Source of the DNA: Bacteroides sp. UBA1317
GTDB lineage: Bacteria > Bacteroidota > Bacteroidia > Bacteroidales > Bacteroidaceae
Direction of reading: 5' to 3'
DNA length: 23,661 nucleotides
Assembly (NCBI GenBank): GCA_002307035.1
Contig: DBTL01000054.1
Coordinates: forward strand, 18,978-42,638
Positions 5,348-11,752 of this stretch are shown piece by piece. The position numbers and the translations under genes are program-made. A model generated the notes under the pieces. It searched no databases, was not told where the DNA came from, and saw only the letters and a program-made list of their open reading frames with translations. Position 1 is the first letter of the stretch. Every line of letters begins with the position of its first letter.

Positions 5348-6095
5348 AAAATTAATAGAATGGGAATGGTTTGATAACTCCGAAATGGTGCATTTGCTGA
5401 TCTATTTTCTTTTAAAAGCAAACCACAAAACCAATATGTGGCGAGGCGTCGAACTCCTTCCCGGACAGTTCATAACGACATTACCCGATATAAAAAAAGA
5501 CACTGGAATTTCGGTGCAATCTGTAAGGACTTGTTTAGATCGCTTAAAATCAACAGGCGTAATAACAGACAGATCAACAAACAAATTTAGGGTCATAACT
5601 ATCTGTAATTATGAGAGTTACCAAGATTCAAATAACGATGTTAACAGTCAAATCAACATGCAAAATAACATTCAACCAACAGACAAGCAACAGACAACTA
5701 ACAGGCATAACAAGAATGAGAATAATAATATTCTCCTAACGCCCGCGTATATATGCGCACATGAGGCCGAAGTTGATTTGGATGTTTGCTTTGATTCGCT
5801 TTTGAACGAAAGAATTTGGCTGGAGCAATTTTGTATGAACAATCACTTAACGCCTCAGGCCTTTTCGGTTCACTTAAAAAACTTTTTTGCGGAACTTCAA
5901 AACAGAGGCGAAACATCAAAAACAACCAAAGACGCAAAATTTCATTTTTCAAACTGGTTTAAAACAAATAAATTCAATGAAACAGATCGGAAACCTAGTA
6001 AGGCAGATAAAACAAGAAACCTCATTGCAGACATTGCAAACAGCACAGAGGGAAGCCCGGATAACTTGCCTGATGACGAAGTACTCAAATTTTAG
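5322..6095 (+). CDS. DnaD-like replication initiator/replisome organiser
   Basis: 257 residues. The N-terminal 100 match the winged-helix domain of phage replisome organisers: GWIKLHRKLIEWEWF with DNSEMVHLLIYFLLKANH, then PGQFITTLPDIKKDTGISVQSVRTCL. A Gln/Asn-rich linker follows (about 101-137). The C-terminal part (about 165-215, ERIWLEQFCMNNHLTPQAF, then HLKNFFAELQ and HFSNWF) resembles the helicase-loading tail found in Bacteroidota phage initiators (the DUF7833-type tail, from memory). Such proteins bind the phage origin and recruit the host helicase. The following gene starts inside its end, suggesting the two work together. Confidence 0.75.
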   Translation: MEGWIKLHRKLIEWEWFDNSEMVHLLIYFLLKANHKTNMWRGVELLPGQFITTLPDIKKDTGISVQSVRTCLDRLKSTGVITDRSTNKFRVITICNYESYQDSNNDVNSQINMQNNIQPTDKQQTTNRHNKNENNNILLTPAYICAHEAEVDLDVCFDSLLNERIWLEQFCMNNHLTPQAFSVHLKNFFAELQNRGETSKTTKDAKFHFSNWFKTNKFNETDRKPSKADKTRNLIADIANSTEGSPDNLPDDEVLKF

Positions 6096-6639
6096 CGAAT
6101 TGGGCAAAGTGTTCAATCCGCAAATTGGGGCTAGACTTCCAAACAACATCGAACGAGTGTACACAAGCGATGCACCAACGATGCAACTTGTTTCGGAGGC
6201 GTACGGACGGGCAAGAGCACTTGAATGGATAAACATTCAGTTGAATAGCGTCGACTTGTTTACGCAAGTTAAAAACGATTTGAGCGAAGAGGCCCGAAAG
6301 GAACTGGCCGAATTGATTCTATCATACTACGGCTTTTTGAAGCTTCCTGAATTCATGCTTTTTATTGCCCGCTTCAAACTGGGCATCTACGGCAAGTTTT
6401 ACGGTTCATTCGACCCGATAGCATTCTGTGAGGCTATAAAGAAATTCAGAAGTGACAGGAATTTAGAGTTAGAACGGCTAAGATTGAATCAGCTTAGAGA
6501 TGAAATTGAAGCCCGTAGTTCACCAATACCGGACGGCTACACTTCGTTAAGCTGGTACATGGAAACAAAGAGAAGGGCCGCACAAGGCGATACGGACGCA
6601 ATAGAACAATTAAAACCACCAAATCAAAGGGGAATATGA
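6073..6639 (+). CDS. DUF6633-like replication-block protein
   Basis: 188 residues from the ATG at 6073 (MTKYSNFSELGKVF). The open frame continues upstream into the previous gene, but that extension is low-complexity and antiparallel to its coding frame, so the later start is preferred; it gives a 23-base overlap. The core is all-helical: EAYGRARALEWINIQLNSVD, ARKELAELILSYYGFLKLPE, ARFKLGIYGKFYGSFDPIAF, then a charged helix SDRNLELERL. I associate this core with DUF6633 in Bacteroidales prophages, always next to DnaD-like initiators. A helicase-loader or primosome role is inferred from context. Confidence 0.65.
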   Translation: MTKYSNFSELGKVFNPQIGARLPNNIERVYTSDAPTMQLVSEAYGRARALEWINIQLNSVDLFTQVKNDLSEEARKELAELILSYYGFLKLPEFMLFIARFKLGIYGKFYGSFDPIAFCEAIKKFRSDRNLELERLRLNQLRDEIEARSSPIPDGYTSLSWYMETKRRAAQGDTDAIEQLKPPNQRGI

Positions 6640-6965
6640 AGAGACGAAAGAAAATGCAAACACGGGGCTTTAAAAAGGTCGTTGCAAGAATATCGACCGA
6701 AGCATACGAACGGGCCGATTTGATAAAAGAAAAGTTCGGGTTTAAAAGTATCTACGAAATCAATCAGTACTTGTGGCACTGCTTTCTACGAGTGGCCGAC
6801 CCGGAACACGACGAAGAAGAGGAACCCGTCCCGGACGAAATCAGGCAAATGTTTTATGATCTGTCCGAAGCGGACCGACAATTTGACTTTGTCAAACCTA
6901 AAAGAAAATTACCTCAATATAAACTTGACGAGATAAACGGACAATTACGATTATGGAAAGAATGA
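6636..6965 (+). CDS. Hypothetical protein, possible ribbon-helix-helix
   Basis: 109 residues. The N-terminus is strongly basic (MKRRKKMQTRGFKK), followed by VVARISTEAYERADLIKEKFG and SIYEINQYLWHCFLRV, which resembles a strand plus two helices of a ribbon-helix-helix protein. The C-terminal half is acidic (DPEHDEEEEPVPDE) and then mixed. The start overlaps the preceding stop in an ATGA. DNA binding is plausible, otherwise unknown. Confidence 0.55.
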   Translation: MKRRKKMQTRGFKKVVARISTEAYERADLIKEKFGFKSIYEINQYLWHCFLRVADPEHDEEEEPVPDEIRQMFYDLSEADRQFDFVKPKRKLPQYKLDEINGQLRLWKE

Positions 6966-7312
6966 CAAAACTTAGTAATGCAAATTATTTGCATGATGTT
7001 CCGGCTCAATGCTTTGCCGTGAATGAAACGAATCGCCTTTATATCGACCGATTCATAAATGAGAATTATCAACGTCTTAGCGACAAATTCACGCTATTGG
7101 ATGGAACGATTAATTCAAGTGCGTTCGGTGCGATGGATAAGCTAAACGAAACAATCGTGTCGCTTTATACCGACCCGAATCTTTGCTTCTCCAATTGGAA
7201 GGAAGCGGATAATTATCTGACAAGCAAGTTCACGGAAAAGGCGATTCGAGTTGTGGTGAAGAAGCCGACGAAGCCGGATGAAGAAGATCGCGAATCATGG
7301 GAGGAGCTTTAA
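6962..7312 (+). CDS. Hypothetical helical phage protein
   Basis: 116 residues from the ATG at 6962, which forms an ATGA overlap with the previous stop, the junction style used throughout this operon; an ATG at 6953 would add three residues. The sequence is helical and acidic, with NRLYIDRFINENYQRLSDKF, a MDKLNETIVSLY helix and YLTSKFTEKAIRV. It has some flavour of a sigma-like or positive-control factor, but I see no diagnostic motif and leave it as hypothetical. Confidence 0.55.
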   Translation: MTKLSNANYLHDVPAQCFAVNETNRLYIDRFINENYQRLSDKFTLLDGTINSSAFGAMDKLNETIVSLYTDPNLCFSNWKEADNYLTSKFTEKAIRVVVKKPTKPDEEDRESWEEL

Positions 7313-7314
7313 AA

Positions 7315-7512
7315 ATGGAGTATCGCATAGTGGAGGGAAGAAGCGTTTGCACTAATGGCGAAGTGGTAATAAATCACGTTAGGCACATTATCAAGAATGG
7401 GTATGTGAAATGTGATGTAACACTGAATCGTAATGCTTGGAATGTAACAAGCGAGCATTGTATGTGTCCGAAATGCTACACCAAACCGATTCAACTTGAA
7501 TTATTTCAATGA
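7315..7512 (+). CDS. Small hypothetical protein with CxxC
   Basis: 65 residues from MEYRIVEGRSVCTNG. An upstream in-frame ATG (7297) exists, but a GGGAGGAG Shine-Dalgarno-like run at 7299-7306 lies just before the ATG at 7315 and decides the start. A beta-rich N-terminal part is followed by CxCPKC (56-60 region), a possible half zinc knuckle, and the end PIQLELFQ. Function unknown. Confidence 0.5.
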   Translation: MEYRIVEGRSVCTNGEVVINHVRHIIKNGYVKCDVTLNRNAWNVTSEHCMCPKCYTKPIQLELFQ

Positions 7513-7534
7513 AAATTATAGAAAATATTTAAAC

Positions 7535-7708
7535 ATGAAAACATTAAAGTGTACTAGGTGTGGCAAGGAAATCAAAGGAGGTTTTTATAATGCTCCTAGT
7601 GGTGCATCTTGCTGTGAGTGTTGGGATAAAGTACCCCAAAAGGAAAAAAACAAAGAGCTTGAAAAAGCTTTATCAAAGTTGGCCTCAATAGGTCGCAATC
7701 TTAAGTAA
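7535..7708 (+). CDS. Small zinc-knuckle protein
   Basis: 57 residues from MKTLKCTRCGKEIKGG. Two Cys pairs, CTRC (6-9) and CCEC (about 25-28), make a four-Cys zinc site of the treble-clef or rubredoxin-knuckle type; a Lys/Glu-rich helix follows (QKEKNKELEKALSKLAS). The in-frame ATG at 7496 would overlap the preceding gene and add a non-homologous-looking tail, so 7535 is preferred. Function unknown. Confidence 0.5.
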   Translation: MKTLKCTRCGKEIKGGFYNAPSGASCCECWDKVPQKEKNKELEKALSKLASIGRNLK

Positions 7709-7722
7709 TTAATCGAAATAAA

Positions 7723-7938
7723 ATGGAAACAGAAAAGAGTTTAGGCCATAGAGCCGCAAATGTGTATGCTGGACCGGATTACTATTATTGCCGCCACATG
7801 GGTAGTTACAAATTGTATCATGATCATCATGATGGTACGGCGGACAAGATAGATCAAAACTGGAATGAGGAAGTCATTCGCAAAAGATGTTACGAATTAA
7901 ACGGATGGAATTACAAACCTAAAGATGCAAAACAATGA
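7723..7938 (+). CDS. Small hypothetical protein, aromatic- and His-rich
   Basis: 71 residues, METEKSLGHRAANVY onward, unusually rich in Tyr, His and Asp (DYYYCRHMG, YHDHHDGTADK). No family recognised. The His/Asp cluster could bind a metal. It ends in an ATGA overlap with the next gene, so it is part of the same transcript. Confidence 0.5.
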   Translation: METEKSLGHRAANVYAGPDYYYCRHMGSYKLYHDHHDGTADKIDQNWNEEVIRKRCYELNGWNYKPKDAKQ

Positions 7939-8207
7939 GTAAGGCAGAGCAGTACATTAAAGAGGCGACAACGGAAAAAGTAAGGTCGCGCGGTTTGATT
8001 AGAATGATTGCCTCAGAGGCGGCCCGAATACAGCGAGACGAAACGAGACGGCAAGCTATAGAAGTATATAAACAAACATGCCCTTCCAAAGTTAGTCGGG
8101 GTTGTGCGAGCTATACACATAAGACTGAAACGAAAAGTACCCGATGCGATGGGAACTGTGCGAGAATAAAATATTTTATTAATGGATTGGATAAACAAGA
8201 GTTATGA
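7935..8207 (+). CDS. Small basic hypothetical protein
   Basis: 90 residues. The N-terminal 50 form a charged helix (KAEQYIKEATTEKVRSRG, then RMIASEAARIQRDETRRQ); the C-terminal part carries Cys at about 49, 57, 70 and 74 in a basic context (TRCDGNCARIK). Translationally coupled at both ends by four-base ATGA overlaps. Family not recognised. Confidence 0.5.
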   Translation: MSKAEQYIKEATTEKVRSRGLIRMIASEAARIQRDETRRQAIEVYKQTCPSKVSRGCASYTHKTETKSTRCDGNCARIKYFINGLDKQEL

Positions 8208-8359
8208 AATTAAACAAGACTATGCGGGAACGATTTCCACGGAAACGAAAGAAGAGACTTTTAAAGAGCATGAGCCGTAATGCCTTCCATGCTATGATGG
8301 GATGGAATAACAAGTTTTTTATCGGCTGTGATCTTGGAGACTGGAACCTTCCATTTTGA
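8204..8359 (+). CDS. Tiny basic protein, first of a paralogous pair
   Basis: 51 residues, MKLNKTMRERFPRKRKK onward. The start overlaps the preceding stop by ATGA. The RFPRKRKKRLLKSM segment followed by SRNAFHAMMGW recurs in the next gene as RFPRKLKKQILKFM and NHSVFNTLLSW, so the two are paralogues. Very basic N-terminal half, probably nucleic-acid or ribosome binding. No function known to me. Confidence 0.55.
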   Translation: MKLNKTMRERFPRKRKKRLLKSMSRNAFHAMMGWNNKFFIGCDLGDWNLPF

Positions 8360-8370
8360 ATAGTTAAATT

Positions 8371-8544
8371 ATGAAGTTTGGTAAAACAAAGCGTGGTCGC
8401 TTCCCGCGTAAACTAAAGAAGCAGATTCTAAAATTCATGAATCACAGTGTCTTTAATACTCTTCTTAGTTGGAGTTATGAATATTATCTGCATGTTGAAT
8501 TTATAGGCCCCAATGATATGAGGGTTAAATCTAAACGTAAATAA
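8371..8544 (+). CDS. Tiny basic protein, second of a paralogous pair
   Basis: 57 residues, MKFGKTKRGRFPRKLKK onward, lying 11 bases after its paralogue. It shares the block RFPRKxKKxxLKxM plus a following xxxFxxxxxW. The C-terminal 20 residues differ (YYLHVEFIGPND and a basic end RVKSKRK). The shared motif across two adjacent genes supports both as real despite their size. Confidence 0.55.
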   Translation: MKFGKTKRGRFPRKLKKQILKFMNHSVFNTLLSWSYEYYLHVEFIGPNDMRVKSKRK

Positions 8545-8551
8545 TTGAGTT

Positions 8552-8899
8552 ATGAGCCGTAACCCTATATACATTAAATTAATCAACTCGAAGCGGTGGA
8601 AGCTACTTCGAGTTGATAAGCTTAAAGCCAATCCGATTTGTGAAGTGTGCGAAGCAAAAGGTATGAGTACGCTTGCAACCGAAGTACACCATCGTACCCC
8701 GGTCGAATCCGTACCGCATGAAATGGGAATGAAGAATCTCATGTTTGACTTTAATAATCTGCAAAGTGTCTGTCATGCCTGCCATGCAGAGATACATCGG
8801 TGTGCGTTTAGTCACTCGAAAGAATCTATTCAGGCGAATAATAAAAGGGCGACAGAAAGGTTTGAAGATAAGTATTTAAAACATATCAATGTTATTTAG
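8552..8899 (+). CDS. HNH endonuclease
   Basis: 115 residues. Complete HNH signature: CEVC (30-33), the VHHRTP motif (H46, H47), N69-L70 in the middle of the fold, CHAC (74-77) and H78 with H82 (HAEIH). Small free-standing HNH proteins near terminase are widespread in HK97-type phages and are needed for specific cos cleavage or packaging in several of them. Here the usual HNH-TerS adjacency is broken by about 2.5 kb of cargo (9168-11172), which suggests the cargo was inserted. Start follows the preceding stop by seven bases. Confidence 0.85.
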   Translation: MSRNPIYIKLINSKRWKLLRVDKLKANPICEVCEAKGMSTLATEVHHRTPVESVPHEMGMKNLMFDFNNLQSVCHACHAEIHRCAFSHSKESIQANNKRATERFEDKYLKHINVI

Positions 8900-9236
8900 T
8901 TATTAGTAATTGATGTCTGTTTGTTGCTCTATTTGCGTTTTGTTTGGATTCATTTTTCTTGTTAATTCATGGAGCGGCTTAGTGTTTTTTTCTTTATAGC
9001 TGTACTTTATTCTTAAAGTTACTGTGAATAATTGTTTTTGAAATGCCTATTTATGTATTTTGCCATTCTCTATTCCTACCTACTTTTATACAGAACTGCA
9101 TTGTTTCTAAAAAAATGAAATTAGTATAAAAAAAGAGGATTTATAAAAGAATTATATAGAAAAAAACTATATTTGCGCAATATAAGTGATTAATGAACTA
9201 TATGTTTGTATGTATTGTTAAATAGTAAAATCATTT
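8900..9236. other. AT-rich intergenic region before cargo unit
   Basis: 337 bases without a supported ORF. Very AT-rich with T/A runs and no strong hairpin that I can see. The only recognisable element is a Bacteroidota -7 box at 9168-9175 facing the cargo genes. A boundary of an inserted cargo block may lie here, but I find no flanking repeats by eye. Confidence 0.4.
9168..9175 (+). promoter_or_regulatory. Promoter -7 box for cargo unit
   Basis: TATATTTG matches the Bacteroidota -7 consensus exactly. The -33 region is weak (TTTA at 9140-9143, spacing 24), so the site may need an activator or be modest. Predicted start near 9181, giving a leader of about 70 bases before the ATG at 9249. Confidence 0.5.
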
Positions 9237-9248
9237 ATGGAGGTTTCT

Positions 9249-9572
9249 ATGCTTAAACTAAGGAAAAAAGAAATGAATTCTCAAATTAAAGCCCTTGATG
9301 AATCTTATGAGTTGTACAATGATGTCATTCTCGAGTATGGGACTCAAAATAATGTTTCCAACGTCGAAATTGATAACTTGTTAAAAGCTTTAAAAGATGC
9401 TTATAGAGAGAAAAAAGCGTCTTATTACTTTGAACATAAGCTCTCAGCATTTGATTCATTTATCGAAATTGCTACTGATTTCGCTTTAGATGCAAAGTCG
9501 GAGAAAAATACATTCTCAAATTACAATATACTTTATATTAAAGAATTAAAAGAGTTGACGTCAAATGGCTGA
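9249..9572 (+). CDS. Helical cargo protein, unknown
   Basis: 107 residues from MLKLRKKEMNSQIKALD. The ATG at 9249 is chosen over 9237 because GGAGG at 9239-9243 is a good Shine-Dalgarno with 5-base spacing and overlaps the earlier ATG. Predicted all-helical, highly charged, with a long N-terminal helix (YELYNDVILEYG, then VEIDNLLKALKDAYREKKAS) and a second helical part (FDSFIEIATDFALDAKSE). No family recognised. Own promoter, AT-rich composition unlike the phage core, and eight-base overlap with a membrane-protein gene: an independent two-gene unit. Confidence 0.6.
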   Translation: MLKLRKKEMNSQIKALDESYELYNDVILEYGTQNNVSNVEIDNLLKALKDAYREKKASYYFEHKLSAFDSFIEIATDFALDAKSEKNTFSNYNILYIKELKELTSNG

Positions 9573-10077
9573 TTTGGGATTAAATAATGACAACGATGAA
9601 TTAGTGAATGCTACGGCTTTATCGGAAGCCAATAATGAGCTCACTAGTAAGACTTCAAAAAACACTATGTTAAGGAGTCTTGAAATGATGGCTATGCAAA
9701 GGGTTTCAAAAAACACCTTGGACGTTTCTACATTTAGCTCTGAACAGCGTGACAAGTTGCTAAATATAATGGATAAAAATGAGGATAATGCTTATAAATA
9801 TACAACTAAAAAATTAGAAGTATATGAAAAGATTAACTTAAAAGCCATTGATGCTACTTGCATTGATCAGAAAACGCTAAGATATATTCTCTTATATGGT
9901 GGATTGGGCTTGTTTATATTGATGGTATTAATCCTTATTCTAAAAGATGAATTTTTTGTGACTTTTTTATCTTTTGTTACGGGTTTGGTTGGCGGCATTG
10001 GGCTAAAAGGAGTCTTTGATAAATTTACTCAAAAACCTCAGCATATCATTAGTGATGAAGCTGATGATGAATTATAA
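9565..10077 (+). CDS. Two-TM membrane cargo protein, unknown
   Basis: 170 residues. About 100 soluble, helical, Asn/Ser/Lys-rich residues come first (MADLGLNNDNDELVNAT..., with KLLNIMDKNEDNAYKY and a coiled segment KKLEVYEKINLK), then two TM helices at about 107-126 (YILLYGGLGLFILMVL...) and 130-150 (FFVTFLSFVTGLVGGIG), and an acidic tail (DEADDEL). An N-terminal soluble domain with a C-terminal TM hairpin is a layout seen in membrane effectors of defence systems and in exclusion proteins, but I recognise no family. It overlaps the upstream gene by eight bases, so both are made together. Confidence 0.6.
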   Translation: MADLGLNNDNDELVNATALSEANNELTSKTSKNTMLRSLEMMAMQRVSKNTLDVSTFSSEQRDKLLNIMDKNEDNAYKYTTKKLEVYEKINLKAIDATCIDQKTLRYILLYGGLGLFILMVLILILKDEFFVTFLSFVTGLVGGIGLKGVFDKFTQKPQHIISDEADDEL

Positions 10078-10165
10078 TTAAGTTTTTAGTTGACGATATC
10101 TAGAATAGTCTAACATTATAATTATAAAAGGGTTCTTGCGTGTATATAATTATAATTTAAACAAT

Positions 10166-10201
10166 ACTTCTGATTTTATAAATATTTATGAAATCAGAAG
10201 T
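10166..10201. terminator. 36-base palindrome between convergent genes
   Basis: ACTTCTGATTTTATAAAT followed directly by ATTTATGAAATCAGAAGT: two 18-base arms complementary at every position except one T:G. It lies between the convergent membrane-protein gene and abiH. As RNA it folds into a long hairpin on either strand; neither side has a strong T run outside the stem. Most likely a bidirectional terminator; a protein-binding palindrome is the alternative. Confidence 0.6.
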
Positions 10202-10221
10202 CGTTATATATCTGGTCAGTT

Positions 10222-11145
10222 TTATATATTTACTATAAATGGGCCATGCATCGTGGATTGTTCCACGTATTCCTTTTCTTCTTTTGTTAATTTTTCTATA
10301 TAGCTATCAATTTTATCTTTATCTCTATTCTCTCCTGTACACAGAATCTGAAGCTTATTTAAATTGAATAGTAAATCGGTTCTTTTTTCATTCATCGCTC
10401 TAAGTTGTGTCAATAGCTCGACTCTAGATTTGTCATTATAAGTAAATATCGTTATTTTTTTTGAGTTTTCTTCCTTCAGATCTATTCGTGACTGCTTCTG
10501 AAAAAAGTTTGCAAAATAGTGGTAGTCTGTACTCCCTAAAGAATGTCCGAAAAATATTATTTCTTCTGCTTTATCTAAATCGTATTGAATATTATGTGAG
10601 CAATAATGAGGACTAAAAGATTTTATCATAAATAATTTACTATCATCAACCTCTGCATCATCCTCAAATCCCAATATTATCGACCTATCGTTTATGTTTC
10701 CATGCACATATTCAATGCTAGGCGATAACTCGCTTATCTCTATAGATAATAACTTAGCAATATCTTGCAGGCTTGTAAAGTTATATGAATATACCCTCGT
10801 GAATAACGTATTATAAATTATAGTTTCCAATAAATTAGAAGCTACGGATTCTTTATTAATTAGACTATAATCTAAATCGAGTAAATAATCACATAATGAA
10901 TCACATAAAAGTGTAAAATCATTATGTAAATGATTGCCAACATTATTTATAGCATATTCTTTCAATACATATTCTAAATCTACCCACTTATTTATCTCAT
11001 AGAACCCTTTTAAAAAAGGGAATATCCTATCTTGATCTCCTATGGCATTATCTTGGAAGTATTTGCTTTGTATAAAATCCCAATATTTCGTTTTTAACCC
11101 TAAATCCAGATCAAAGCCATTCCCTATAATTAATATTTTACCCAT
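10222..11145 (-). CDS. abiH: AbiH-family abortive infection protein
   Basis: 307 residues from the ATG at 11145. AbiH proteins are phage-defence factors first described in lactococci; the fold recalls SIR2-like nucleotide binders. Visible: ILIIGNGFDLDLGLKTKY at 4-21 (the family's signature N-terminus), YNFTS (121-125), EYVHGN (145-150), ILGFEDD (157-163), and FFGHSLGSTDYHYF (198-211). A charged helical tail ends the protein. The frame runs upstream to an ATG at 11202, but a perfect -7 box (11172-11165) lies between, so transcription begins after it. It is antisense to the phage operons with its own promoter, which fits expression from the quiet prophage to protect the lysogen. AT-rich like the neighbouring two-gene unit. 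Confidence 0.85.
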   Translation of the reverse strand: MGKILIIGNGFDLDLGLKTKYWDFIQSKYFQDNAIGDQDRIFPFLKGFYEINKWVDLEYVLKEYAINNVGNHLHNDFTLLCDSLCDYLLDLDYSLINKESVASNLLETIIYNTLFTRVYSYNFTSLQDIAKLLSIEISELSPSIEYVHGNINDRSIILGFEDDAEVDDSKLFMIKSFSPHYCSHNIQYDLDKAEEIIFFGHSLGSTDYHYFANFFQKQSRIDLKEENSKKITIFTYNDKSRVELLTQLRAMNEKRTDLLFNLNKLQILCTGENRDKDKIDSYIEKLTKEEKEYVEQSTMHGPFIVNI

Positions 11146-11164
11146 TTCTTGTTGCGTTTCACGA

Positions 11165-11172
11165 CAAAGATA
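11165..11172 (-). promoter_or_regulatory. Promoter -7 box for abiH
   Basis: Minus-strand TATCTTTG, an exact TAnnTTTG match, 19 bases before the chosen ATG. The -33 region is an A/T run without TTTG at the right spacing. It implies a very short leader (about 14 bases) and rules out the upstream ATG at 11202. Confidence 0.55.
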
Positions 11173-11202
11173 TTCTATTTTTTTTATTTTTTCATAAAAC
11201 AT

Positions 11203-11370
11203 TCAGCAAAAGAACCAAGAGGGGGCGGTTTTTTTACTTCTGACACATAGTGTCGAAACCCACTCTCCCTAGTTTTTGTATGCGTGTCACTTTTCAAACC
11301 CGTGGGGGTGCTGGGGGGGGGTATGCTTTTTGTGCCAAACAATGCGCTACCAAATAGTCGCGTAGTTCTC
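11203..11370. other. Noncoding region upstream of terminase; cos/pac candidate
   Basis: No supported ORF. Unlike its AT-rich neighbours it is G-rich on the plus strand: GTGGGGG at 11303-11309 and a G9 run at 11313-11321. ATGCTTTTTG (11323-11332) is the exact reverse complement of CAAAAAGCAT at 11378-11387, forming a 10-base inverted repeat about 45 bases apart. Cos sites of HK97-type phages lie just before the small terminase gene, so this is the natural place for DNA cutting and TerS binding. No Bacteroidota promoter consensus for the late operon is visible. Confidence 0.4.
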
Positions 11371-11391
11371 ATATATGCAAAAAGCATATAT
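11371..11391. repeat. Hairpin ATATATGC-AAAAA-GCATATAT before terS
   Basis: Perfect 8-base arms around AAAAA, ending five bases before the terS ATG at 11396. It could be a TerS-binding palindrome, an operator, or an RNA hairpin limiting translation. The right arm also pairs with the distal ATGCTTTTTG copy. Confidence 0.5.
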
Positions 11392-11395
11392 AAAA

Positions 11396-11752
11396 ATGGC
11401 CGATATTGAAACAGTAAAGCAGCGTATTCATAAAGCGATGGAATCACAGAACACTTATTCTGATGATCTTGACATGGCCATCAATACATGTGCGGGAGCG
11501 TATATTTCCACGTGTCTGGCCATGTCCGATATACTCAAGCTAAAGAAGACTTACACGATAGAAAAGACTAGGGAGGGAAACAAGAAATATGTCGCTCATC
11601 CGGCCTTCTCCGTATTCTCCAAATCAAGCGAGGACCTACGCAAGTATTTGCGTGAGCTGGGCTTGACGCTACAAACGCTTTCATCCAACGAGGACGACGA
11701 AGTTAATGACCTGATTAACGAAGTAAACAAAGCCGGAGATGATAGAGAATAA
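11396..11752 (+). CDS. Terminase small subunit, P27 family
   Basis: 118 residues from MADIETVKQRIHKAM. The frame opens at an ATG at 11375, but that lies inside the hairpin at 11371-11391; the ATG at 11396 gives the better N-terminus. The helical layout IHKAMESQNTYSDDLDMAI, then CLAMSDILKLKKTYTIEK and HPAFSVFSKSSEDLRKYLREL matches P27-type small terminases, which recognise the phage genome and hand it to the large subunit. It overlaps terL by 14 bases, as usual. Lies directly after the candidate cos region. Confidence 0.8.
   Translation: MADIETVKQRIHKAMESQNTYSDDLDMAINTCAGAYISTCLAMSDILKLKKTYTIEKTREGNKKYVAHPAFSVFSKSSEDLRKYLRELGLTLQTLSSNEDDEVNDLINEVNKAGDDRE

Noticed and set aside
5887..6072. Upstream extension of the DUF6633-like gene
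   Set aside because: Lies out of frame inside the initiator gene and is low complexity; the ATG at 6073 gives a sensible short overlap.
11184..11447. 87-residue minus-strand ORF upstream of abiH
   Set aside because: Covers the abiH promoter, the G9 tract and the terS start; composition is not protein-like.
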